From: Nereocystis luetkeana
Lineage: Eukaryota; Sar; Phaeophyceae; Laminariales; Laminariaceae
Assembly (NCBI GenBank): GCA_031213475.1
Contig: JARUPZ010000025.1
Span: 4,723,676 to 4,787,675 of the forward strand
Length of the DNA: 64,000 nucleotides
Direction: 5' to 3'
In this document: one piece after another, positions 30,541-42,055 of the stretch
Layout: each line of letters opens with the position of its first letter
Position numbering within the stretch: position 1 is the stretch's first letter
Position numbers and translations under genes: made by a program
The notes under the pieces: model-generated
The model's input: the letters and a program-made list of their open reading frames with translations, nothing else
What the model was told of the DNA's origin: nothing
Database searches by the model: none

Positions 30541-33459
30541 CCAGAAGTCACGTTCGTCCACCACAATTATAGTATGCCGTGCTCAGCCATGATGAGCGCG
30601 ACACCAAAAACCCTACTGGCACAAACTAGCCTATACGTATAGGCTGCTTAAGGATGATATCACAATAAGATTATCAACATCTTCTCAGATAAATATTTTA
30701 ATAACCTGTTATTCGTTGGCGGGCCCATACTGTCTTACTTACTAACTAACTAACTAACTGCTTGTATACCGCTGTTCAGCAATGATACATATATATATAC
30801 CTGGTATATATATTGTCGGATGGGAAGAGAACTACCAGGTAATAACTACCACCTGGTATGTTGTACATATCGGCTGTGCGCCTGCGCGCATGCTGCCGGA
30901 AAGGGGTGAGGGGGTTAAAGAATTGAGAGGCCCGAATTTACACATAGATATGTATGTCGTCCCTACAATGTACAATAATAATAGCCAGCCATTTCGATGG
31001 ACAGCGGGTTTTTGGTAGATAGATGCTTCTTCGGGGGTGCTTAAGGAGGGGATTGGTCGTTTTTTGGTGGACGAGATGGAGGGATGTTGGTTGTATGTAG
31101 TAGTCTTCATGATGAGCGTCACCATCAGTTTTTATTTGTCGTAGGATACTGCCGCGCTTTTGTTCTGGAGAGTTCTTCGCTTTCTGTTATTATTATACCT
31201 GGTAGTCGTTTATTAGAACAACACTACACATTGTCGGATGGCAAGCGTGATAATAATGTACAATAGTGTTGTTGTGGGTGTGTTCCGGGGGGAATACAGC
31301 AGTGTACGTACGTACGCGCGCGGACCTCACTTTTATTTTTGTCTGAGGTGTACTACAAGATAGGTAGATGATGGATAGATTTGCTGCAGCTATTAATTTC
31401 ATGTGTATTACTTATTCTCTGTTTGTTTTCTTTCTTCCTGTTTTTTTACAGAGAGAGGTATTCTTCCACTCCAGAGTTATTGGAGCTTGTCCTGCGACCA
31501 CGTACTGCATCGTATTGCGGCGATGAGTTGATGTGCGAACGACAACAAACAACAGCAACAACAGTGACATGCGTTGAGAAGTCAACGGCACCCACCCACC
31601 CACCTATGCTCCAGGGGAAACACGAAAAGTCATGCCAGAGTCACACTGAGAAGAAGTAGAAAACACGATAATATCCAGGATGCCTGGTACAATACTGTTG
31701 ATACTTAAATTGGGTAACTCTGAGTGTAAAATCATACCGTGGTACAGCAGTCAGTGGTGATAATATTGTAGCGGACGTCTTTTCGCTGCCTTGGTTGTTA
31801 CATAGCTATGATAGCTCGTACGTACCAAGCAAGTACGAGTAGTAGTAGCAGCAGCAGCAGCAGCAGCAGAAACGCTGGTGGAAGTATATAGTAGGTTGGT
31901 GCACTTTTCTGACTTTCTGCGTTGTGTTGGAATACGTCGCAAGGATGACGCTACGTAGTAAGCGTAAGACGTGGTCTAGTTACCATGAATATAAGAGGTG
32001 TTCACCTCCCATACCTAAACCACCACAATTACGAGGCCGGTTAAGGGCGCCCAGATAATCAGCTACCAGGTACAATTTATTTCTGATGTTAGGTCTCCAT
32101 TTTGTGGGTCCGGACCATACCCGCACAACAAGTCTCCTCTCTCCCTTGATCACAATATTCGAAGAAAATATAGATTATGTATCGTATGCGTTTACCGGTG
32201 CGACCTGCTCCCTAAGGTGCTGTAGTATGTATATGGTGTGTGCCTGAAGTAAAACATATGTCATGCCTACGCGGTCAAGTATCGAGGGCTTGAAAACCCT
32301 CTTCAATGCGGTTCGGCATTCAAATTGGATCAAAAAGAGCACGGGAAAAGTATCCGTTCAAAGAAGTATTTGTACCGAATGGACTGAGCTGTCTTCCGTT
32401 TGATGTCTCGGAGCAGATATTATTATCCTCTTTGGTTGGGCTGAGAGTATACACGTCATGATACCATACGTCGTCGTGCCACGCACGGTGAGAATCCTGG
32501 GGAGCAACCGCTTTGGATGAACTAGAACGGGCTTAGTCTACAGAATGATGCTAAATATTTCCATGAACGTTTCTTGTTCTAAGCGGAATCACAAACTGAT
32601 CAAGCCCCCAAAGGCCCCCAGAGCCCACCATCAGCTCCACCTAGGTCCTGCGTAAGCGTCAAATAATATGCTCGATAGTCTTACCTGGGTATGGTAGATG
32701 GCCGTCACTGAGGATATCCTCTCGAAACTCGCGTGGTGTCCAGCCCACCCTTGTCATTCCCCAGCAGTGCCCCCCACTCGTCTGATAATTATTGCACAAA
32801 AAAGGCACAGCTACTGCCACGCGAGAGGAGGACACCGATATATCTGGTACACGCACCTACCTACCTCCTCCTGTTGTTCTACTTCCGGACAAAGTGAGTG
32901 GGCACCAGGATCAAATACTATGAGCAAGCGCATGTTTAGCCGCGCGTAGTAAAAAACAACTTGAAACGATGTACTGCAGCATAGCTGCTGCTGTAGTTTG
33001 GTACCTCAAATACCGATGTGAGAAAGAGTATTACGCCATACATATATTATATGGGATGAAAGCCGAGCCATTTTGATGCGGAAAACTCGCAGCGGAGCGT
33101 GTTCTCTGATATGAGTTTTTTCCGTTTAAACATTGTATGTAGATACTTCCACTTGAAACTTACTGCGGCCGTAGCAAAGAATGGTCAAGAAATAGTCAAA
33201 CGCTTGAGCTTCAGTGTCATAGTTCTACTTACTGACGCACAAGCTCTATATTTGCGTGCAGCGAGCGCTCAGATGTTTTCGATTGAGCCAACCGACGTCT
33301 ACTTCACAACACGAGATATATACCTGGTACCTGGTATATATATTATTTACATATACCTCGTCTTGTTTTCCATCAATATACCGCACCGCCTATCACTTGT
33401 TTCTGCCAGGAGACCCCACCGGAAACTCGTACCCACTAAGGACGATATTGACTTGCAGC
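30541..33459. other. Upstream region of haloperoxidase copy 1
   Basis: No gene is supported. Sequence from about 32100 to 33460 is conserved, with some divergence, in front of copy 2 (50500-51830), so promoter and 5' UTR are expected here. No clear TATA box or other defined site can be named. A C/T-rich stretch ending CTGCCAG at 33403-33409, also present before copy 2, could be the 3' end of a 5' UTR intron. Confidence 0.35.
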
Positions 33460-36400
33460 ATGAAGGGGCTTGCAGGGTCCGCCGGTGCTATGGCCGTAAT
33501 CGCTTTGGGTATTTTCCCCGGAGCAAGCGGCAAGTCCATCGGACAAGAAACGACGGAACACGGGGTATCTGGCGGTGTGGAGGTGGCCGAGTCGCCGTCG
33601 ACGGCTGCTCTGGACGGTGGTATTGCCCGTCGTCTTCAGAGTCGCGGACGCCGCCGCCCCCCTGCGGTCGTCAACGACGATGCCCTTGATCCCAACGGCA
33701 CGGTGAGTCCCTCCCCATAGTCGCTGTATATGGAGGCGTTCCCTCGTGGCAGCCGGGCAAAGGACCGAAAATGAGGGATGATCGGTCATTCCGAGCAGTC
33801 TATTTTTTCGGATACAAAACCTCGTTTGAAGGAAGAATCCGTAGAAATGATGCTAGCGGAAAGTTAACCGTTGATTGATGCATCAGGGGCAGGTCATGCT
33901 CTGGATGTTGACCATTGAAGCGGCTGAGGTACTGTAGAACTGCGGTACTCTACACTTCCGTTACAGGACGTCTTGCCTACCATATATCTTATATGTGATC
34001 GAACGTATGGACAACATGCAGATTACCCCAGGGTCCAAACAATATACCAGGTACCAGGTATATTATTGCTCGTGATCCGCCTCGATGTCGATTGTACTGA
34101 TCGTACACGCAACGAGACATGTCGGTGTCTGCTAGGAAAAACAGCAGTTGCTACTTACTGTAGGGCTTCCAACCTTCACCTCGCGCGTTTCCGCTGTTTT
34201 CGCGTGTGTTTCCATGTGGCACATAGCCTGCAGAACGAGCTACCAATGCTCTGACCCAGCGGACAGAGTGGGCGGAGACCGAGTTCGCGGCATCGCAAGG
34301 CACACTCCACGAAAACAATGGAGACCGCTCCTCCGCCGCAACGTTCCACAAGTCGCTGCCGCACGACAGTCTGGGACAGGTACAACCGAGTTTTGATAAG
34401 TAAGTAGGTATTCGCCGCGTTGGCTTTGAGAGCGTAACCGTTTGCCATCGAGGAGGTTGAGGAAAGCATGCCAGTATTTCCTCTAGGAGCTCTCCATCGC
34501 TCAAAAGTGGAAGGAACATCGGAATAACGCAATGCAACTTTGACCCAAACGCGCTGACCGACGTGGCCACTAAGCCAAGGAACGCTCGAATGTCGTTTAC
34601 GATTCCATTTATTTGCATTTATTTCGTAGTTGATATGCTGTTTGAACCCTAGCGTAGTCTACAACATTGTTCGTCGTGCTGTGCCTGACTGTTTATCGAA
34701 TAATATATATGTTGTTATGATGAAATAATACTAGGTTCTGAAAAGTAACGATTTTGTGGGTAACTGCCATACCGTAGTATTCTACCGGAGAGGCATATAT
34801 ATGCCCATGCAAACGATGGCAGCCGCATAATAACGAAGTCAACCTATACCTCACCCAACAACGGTGATCAGACCGATCTCAACTCAATATAACTGCGCGC
34901 GACCTCTCCCGTACAATCATACCCAACACACCCGATTCGTTGGGAGCAGAACGAGGTTGACCGTGGCTACACAAGATGAAGTATAGGTACTCCGTTTATA
35001 GTATCGGCCCCTCTTCCTGGAGGGGACCAGCACGTCTGGTCATACTTTGAACAAGCGAATATGAGTGAAAATGCCCCTTACAACGAGAGGGAAGGTCTAA
35101 CGGTCATGCTGAGCGCGATTGCTTTTGAAATGTGGAGGGTGGCAATCATACGGCACCTGTACTATCAATCCTGGTTGTCGGTGGGAGCACGACTTCAACG
35201 AATGTTCGACGTTTCGTTCCACTAATACCGTGTGCACCAACTTGCGGGTACCAGCATACCTCCCTGGTTGTTTCTTTACGAGTGTTTGTTTTTACCGATG
35301 TTTGATTATCGCGTTCGTCGTTGCCCACCACATTCCAGGTAGACAGCGAGGCGTTTGACGCTCTTATCGAGTGTATCGCCGAAGGAGATTTCGATACGTG
35401 CCAGGAGGTGCCGGCCGGAGACGACGACGGTTTCCTGGTGAACCCTCTCGGAGGTCTCGCCGTAGACATGGCAGGAGCCGCCGGGTACGTGTTTGTTACG
35501 AAACAAGTACTCCCACCGTGTTCTTTCAACAACTGAAAGATACAACGAGAAGCTTGCCGCCGCGCTGGGTATCATGATGCGCCAACCCAGTATTACGGGG
35601 GACCATAGTTAATAGGACCTATGGTACACATACAAACCTATACGTTTAACCAATTTTACTAACAAGATTTGGTCCTGTTAACTATGGTCCCCCGTAATAG
35701 TATGATCTCCGACATGATGCACTGTACCAAATTCGCTCAAGTAGCTAATCATACACGCGTTAATAGTGACGATGGCTATCGTAGGTTCCGAGCGTGGCCC
35801 ACCACGAGCACAGTATTTGCAACACAATCATACTCTGCTCAAACAATGCCTTTTCAAGTCACCAGTGAGTTTGGTACATGCGTGGTAAGGTGTACATGTT
35901 TGTTGGGGGACCTGAACGTTGGCTGGGTCGCCCATGCAGATATTGAGGAACATTCGTTTCATGCATTGTGAGCTGTAACGTGAGCCGAGGCGACATTTTA
36001 TCAAGACCACTGTGTTGCCACCATGCTTGGAATTCTTACCGCCACCCTCGTACGCTTCGTCCTTCCTCGTGTTTTGTCCGTCGCGTTTCACGTTTAAATC
36101 TTCGATGCCTCTGGTCTGGATCAATCCCATCCGGCGGCGTGGGAAATTGACTATCTGGACGATTTTCAAACGTGCCATCGGTGGCCGTGTATAACGATGA
36201 CTACGATTTTCATCCCGACAACCTACCACCGACTACGCGTTTCCAATGTTTCGGCCTTACACTTGGCACTACCTTCTCGGCCGTTCGTGACCTGCGGACA
36301 TCCACCACAGCCCTGCCTTAACCATCCCTAGCGCTTCACTGCTCAACTCGGAGGACCTGGTAAGCTAAGCTCTTAGGGGGGGGTTGGCACAACTGTAGTC

Positions 36401-39400
36401 TGGTGGACGACTAATATAGCAGTGGCACTTTGTCGTTTCGGCAAAATACTATCGTTGCATTGCGGTGGACATAGACCGTTGTCGACTTCACATTGATCGC
36501 CAGGCACAAACATGTTCCACATGCGTTGGGTTTGACGACACCAGTGACGCCCCTGCGCCGGATCCCATGCGTTGTAACCGTGACACCTCAGGCTTCTCAA
36601 ATGGCGGAGCTGTACTGGATGGCCCTGACGAGGGACGTACCTTTCTCCCAGTACGGAGAAGACTCGTTAACGGTGGAAGCAGCAGGTAATAGACGAATAT
36701 TTGCCTAACGGAGAGTTGAAGCTTGCCTCAAAAGCCGAAACATCGCCTACCTCGAAGACTCTGTACCTAAACTGAATTCGAGAGAGTCAATTCCTTGACG
36801 CTACAATATTCGACAACGGACGTGGCGCGTTAACATGCACGTACCAGTTGTCTACTGGTCTATCGCAAGATAGCCTCCAGTGTGCGTGAAGTGTGAGTTC
36901 CACTAAATGATACACGTTTAGTTTTATCCTGAGCGACGCAAGGTCCTTTCAGGCTGAACCCATAGGTAGCAGGCTTAGGCCCCAACCAGTACTGCACTGC
37001 GCTTGTGCGCAAGCTCTTGGTTACCATGCATCGAAGTGTATGCCGCGATGTGCAAGGATCTCTTGCTTTGGTTTGGGCCGGTGCCGGTGCCACATTCATC
37101 GACAATGTTCGTAGGTGCAGCATCCATCGAAACCAGGAACGAGTTCTCATGATACCCACACTGCTCCCTCGACGATTTGCATTTTGGTTGACCGGCAGAC
37201 AATTTGGCCACCATGCCGGGTTTCGCTGATATGAACATGGTGGCGGTCGGTCCCGATGGCAGAGCCGACCCACAGACGCAGCTGTTCCGGTCATCGGCCC
37301 TTGGTGTCGAGACAGGACCCTTTGTTTCCCAGGTGCGGTGTGCTACCGTGCCTATAGCCAGCGAGTATTGCGGCCCTGCTTTCAGGGCTTGCCAACCGAA
37401 CTCGCCTGCTTCAGTAAATTGACGTTCAACGCTTAGGGCTGTGTCGTGCTTACAATCCAGTTCAAAGTGTTTGCACAGTGGGTTTCGGCCCCAAACCACT
37501 ATACGATGTTGGTAGGTATCTCCACGGGCGTATCGTAGTCGTTGGTTTTAGTCGTCTTGTTTGCGGTCGGGGTTCATGATAGCGTCATTCCTGTTGGTCT
37601 AAGGGGGATCGGCTTAATATTCCGGTACATTTCAGGGTGCTGTTTGGCGCATGGAGAGTTTATCCTGCTGAGTCACATAACCCCGCCCCTCGATATTGTG
37701 GTCGTTACCCCCTATTTTACGATAAACCAGCTGCTCGTGAAAGACTTCACTATCGACTCCATTACGGTCAAGGCCCAGCAGACGACGTTTGCGCCCGGCG
37801 TGGACTACATGGCCGACTATGACGAATGGCTCTTCATACAGGTTCGCGAAGCAATAAGAGTAAATGTATATATCGACCCTATGTCATGTAATAAGCACGC
37901 GCGGGTGATAATTGGAGATTGACAGTGCGTCAAATATATGTTGAGACATAACAGCGTGAAGGCAAGTATATGTAGCGCTCGGATGTGATCCACCTGCGTT
38001 GCCTTGCAGGATCCATCTTACGATGACGATATACCGTTGGATATGGCGTGACCTGTATTACCGCTTGGCTTGTAAGCATCAAGGAACGAGATGGGAGTGT
38101 AAGCGCATTGCGCTCTAGGGACTATCGATGTATTGCGCAGGTGGGCTTCTATGACCGCTGACGCACCGGCACGGCACGCCTGTACATGCCGAACAACCTG
38201 TCGACGGAAGGAGAAATACAGCCGGTCGCATGACCACGACGCTTCCGATTGCCGTTTGTGCGCGGCTTACGTGCTTTACTGCCTATGTGAATCACAGCTC
38301 TGCTCCTGAACTATGTTGATGCCTCTGTTCCCGATATTGTTTCTCGCCGTAACCCCAAACACGCTCTTCACCTGTTTTCAATCTCTCCAGAACGGCGGCA
38401 AGCCTGACTCGCCGGAAGAGGTAGACCCCGTGAAGCGGTACATCCGCAACTCTCGCGACCTCGCGACGACATCAGCTACCGATACCATCAACACGTGAGT
38501 ACGACATATATATGTGTTTCTCAGCTACTTATGCTACTACTGCAGACGAAGCCTTAGGTTTAACCTCTACCCTAAAGCCTCATACCCATGCCATTTGTTA
38601 GTGCTACACGACCGTGGAATTGATATCGCCTCTTGGTTGCACCTGTCCACAGCTGAGATGTTCGAAAAATGTCACCACACCCACCTTACGTGGCATTAGC
38701 CGTTCGCCTACACACAAAAATAAATTCACCAGTCCGCACCTGCTTTCGCTTGTAATCTACAAATAATCTTTGCGAACACGTATCCGTGATAAACAAGCAC
38801 TCATACATGAAGATGCGACCGACGTTCACGCTTTGACAGGGAGGCGTACCGAGCCGCCCTTATACTTATCGAGGAAGGAGCCATCAGCCGTGCCGGGTTC
38901 AACGGTCCGTACACAGAAAACGGCCGCCAGGTCGGTTTCGTCAACTACGGCACCTCCCACATTATGAGGCTTGTCGGAACCGGGGAGCTGGCTCAGAGGG
39001 CTTCATGGTACCAGAAGTGGAACGTCCACTTGTTCGCCCGTCCGGAGGTGAGGCTCCACTCCGTAGGCAACAGTGGCTATGATCTATCGAATGTATATGG
39101 GGGTTAGGTGAATCTCCGCTGATCTGTTGCTCGTAAACCGTTACTCACCCCGCCTGCTGTTCACGCGAGTTGCCCCGTCTTCGCCACAACTATATTGAAG
39201 GTATAACTCCGTCCCTGACTCATGGCATATCCGGGCAATGAGCTACTCAGGCAGTTGAACCCGCTTTCACTGCCGGATCATAAACGCTTCTTCCCTCATG
39301 TCCCATTGTCGCCGTTTTTTATGGGTTCTGGGAATTGACAGGCCGTTGGTGGAACCCTCCACAACGTCCTAAACGGGGACCTCGACGTAGAATTCCCCGA

Positions 39401-42055
39401 CTCGCTTCTCAACAACAGGCGGTTGCTAAGGAGGGTGGCTCGCCGCAACAGGGAGATCACCGGGCAGCGACGCAGGCGCCCACGAACCTTCCTTCTCCCT
39501 CAGGTACTTTCTGAATTTTACTCGTACATGTCGCATCGATACTCATGCTGTCATGGCTATAACAAGTGGTGCATGTAGCTCCGGCTGAGCGTATAGCCAG
39601 GATCCCCCTCATAGGTTCGTTCAAACAATTGTCGGGAGCAATCTTTGAAACAGTGTTACGCGCTTGACTCACGTTTTGAAGCCCAACACGACTATTTGGA
39701 AGTTCACATTCTCTTTCCGATCGTGATATTGTCGTAGGGTTCGATCTATCCCAGCTCAGGCATCAAACGAATTACTCCGCAGCATCTATGCACCCTGCGT
39801 ACCTTATTGATACCGGACATAGCTCAATGTTGGCCTTGAACATTGCTCAAACGTCGTTTGGGAAGACTCCTGGAGCAATCTATCGGATACCACGTTTTCG
39901 TTTCGTTAATGTATGCCACCTTGCACATGTCATTGCCGTGGTCGCTGTTGGTTTCCTCAGGCCGTCAACGAGGGATCGCCAACTCACCCGTCTTACCCCT
40001 CTGGGCACGCTGTCCAGAACGGGGCCTTCGCCACGGTGCTTAAGGTAAACAGGCGCTTCCGCGCTCATCGCAAGCGATTCGGTCTAAGAACACAGTCGTA
40101 ACATTCAATACGTTTGTCCGTACAGCAGAACGAACGAGGGGCAACGGCCCCGGCTTGAGTAACACGTTATGGTCTAACGTTTTGTTACCCTCAGCGATGC
40201 GTTGTTTTCCCAAATACATCGTTAGGGCCGGAAACATTCCAGAGTTTCCCGCCGCCGACATATCGGGAAAGCCAGCGCCATGCACCCCATGATAGGTATC
40301 CGCCGCATCGGTAGATTTCTTGCACTGTAAGCTTTTTGAGTGTACGAACTACTGTAGTACCGACAGATCAACATGTCTCTACGATCGGTACATGTTGTCG
40401 ACTATGGCATCAACACCAACGTTATGCGTTTATCGTGTACACATCCTATCGCGCATTTCCCGCTTTCGCTGATTTCCAAGAAAAGTTGTTAACATCGCAT
40501 CGAGCCGATATCCCTGGCCCGACCTGAGACGTGCGTGGCATTCTCGCTTGCGGACAAAGGTTCATGTAATAAAAAATATGTTTCGCCCTAGGAAGTGATG
40601 CCCCTTAGGTACACCGCAGTGTCTTTCGAACAACAGCAATCGCCTAGGGGTTTGATAGCGTCTTTGTCTGCAGGCTGCGCTGCCTTGTCCCAAGAGTCAG
40701 CAACCATCTGCGCCACTCATACCTGCATGGTTTCACAGCTAGACCGAAAGTTGGTCCAGCCGGATGCAAGTGTCGGGCCAAACCAGTGCGGGCGTTCGCA
40801 TCACCGACATGATGTAATCGTACGATGTTTCCTCGTAACGGGGTTGTCATTGTTGTACCTGTCGCAACTCATCACTTTGTACCACAGGCTCTTGTCGGAC
40901 TGGAGCGTGGCGCTTCGTGCTTCAGCAACCCCGTGGTCCCGGACGATGAAGGGTTGACCCTTTTGCCCTACACCGGCGACGAATGCCTGACGTACGAGGG
41001 AGAGATCAACAAGTTGGCTGTCAACGTTGCATTCGGCAGGTAAATCGAGAGTGGGCGAGTTCGTGCTTGGGAATCAGGAAACACCGATTATGTTTGTATG
41101 TATGCTCGTAACAATAGTATGTGTTGGTTACGGTTCGCAAGTCAATACTCGTACTTTGGTACGCTGGAAAGTGCGCCATCAATCGACTTGATCGCAACAG
41201 GTGTTGCCTTTGTTCTGTTTTGTGTGCGGTGATATGCAGGCAGATGATTGGTATTCACTGGAGGATGGACGGCCAGGAAGGATTGCTTCTCGGCGAGATA
41301 GCCGGTGTGCGGATTCTGCAGCAGGTGAGAGATCGAACGCACCCAAAACAACCACCCACGATGAACAGGATATATTGGACCCCGCTATTGTACACACGCA
41401 TACTTGCATTGCTGTGAAGTTATGCACTGCCTGTGGTGCCCCCAGCTTCTCCTACGACGCAGTCACTGTATCACTGTTGCTGTCGGTCATGCTGCACACG
41501 TGGGTTGGCCGGATTAATCGTCATTCCGGAAATACATATTTGCATGTATGTATACGTATTGTTGACATACCAGTACATAACTTCGTCAGGTTGATAGAAA
41601 AACCTCCAAATCTCCGCACGAAAGATAAAATGCAAAACCATATGAATCCACGCGCCGTCGTCGTCGATGCGGATTTCGTGCATCCTAGCAAGCGTGCCGT
41701 CGGCTGAGGGCAACACAGTCACAGCTATTCCGTAGATCCCCTTATTGCGGGGCTCTGCATAGTCTCACACGATGTGTGCTGCTCCAAGATGAATCGCAGC
41801 GACAATTCCTTGAAGAATCAGCCCACATCATCAAGCACTATACAGGTACACATATTAGTGTGATTCTGATTCCTGTGGTGTTTCTGGTGTTTCTCGTATT
41901 TACTTTCGCAGGAGGCCGTGGGTTTCCCGGAGAACGAGCCCTACGAGTTCCGTCTCATGTCGGGCCAGACGATCAGGCTCGAAACCGACGGGTCATTCTT
42001 TATCGACAACCGGAGGTGCAGCGGGGAGGCGTTCATGGGGGCTGACCTGTGCTAA
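33460..42055 (+). CDS. Vanadium-dependent haloperoxidase (bromoperoxidase type), copy 1
   Basis: Oxidises halide with H2O2 using a vanadate cofactor. Fourteen exons, all GT-AG and phase-consistent: 33460-33702, 34227-34379, 35339-35484, 36311-36359, 36592-36685, 37199-37332, 37731-37841, 38391-38494, 38840-39047, 39342-39503, 39961-40044, 40888-41039, 41240-41324, 41912-42055. Product 622 residues, normal for the family. The start is the only Met before the first exon's conserved frame. It opens a signal-peptide-like stretch, MKGLAGSAGAMAVIALG (small and hydrophobic), so secretion or wall location is likely. Vanadate and catalytic residues by family alignment: K404 and R412 (QKWNVHLFARPE), H477, S482, G483 and H484 (THPSYPSGHA), R547 and H553 (GRQMIGIHW). 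W401, three residues before K404, is the brown-algal state as recalled. Halide preference (Br or I) cannot be read from sequence. A MITE sits in intron 3. Confidence 0.93.
35593..35697. mobile_element. Family A MITE in intron 3 of copy 1
   Basis: A near-consensus 105 bp copy, TTACGGGGGACCATAGTTAA to its complement, flanked by TA on both sides. The matching place in copy 2 (around 54045-54060, TTAGCATTACGTTCTCCGAC) lacks the element, so the insertion followed the duplication, or was lost from copy 2. Confidence 0.92.

Noticed and set aside
32659..32856. - strand frame upstream of haloperoxidase copy 1 (with a partly similar frame at 50965-51444)
   Set aside because: The two copies differ by frame-changing indels, so the conservation is of DNA and not of a protein. 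Better read as a shared promoter-side sequence.
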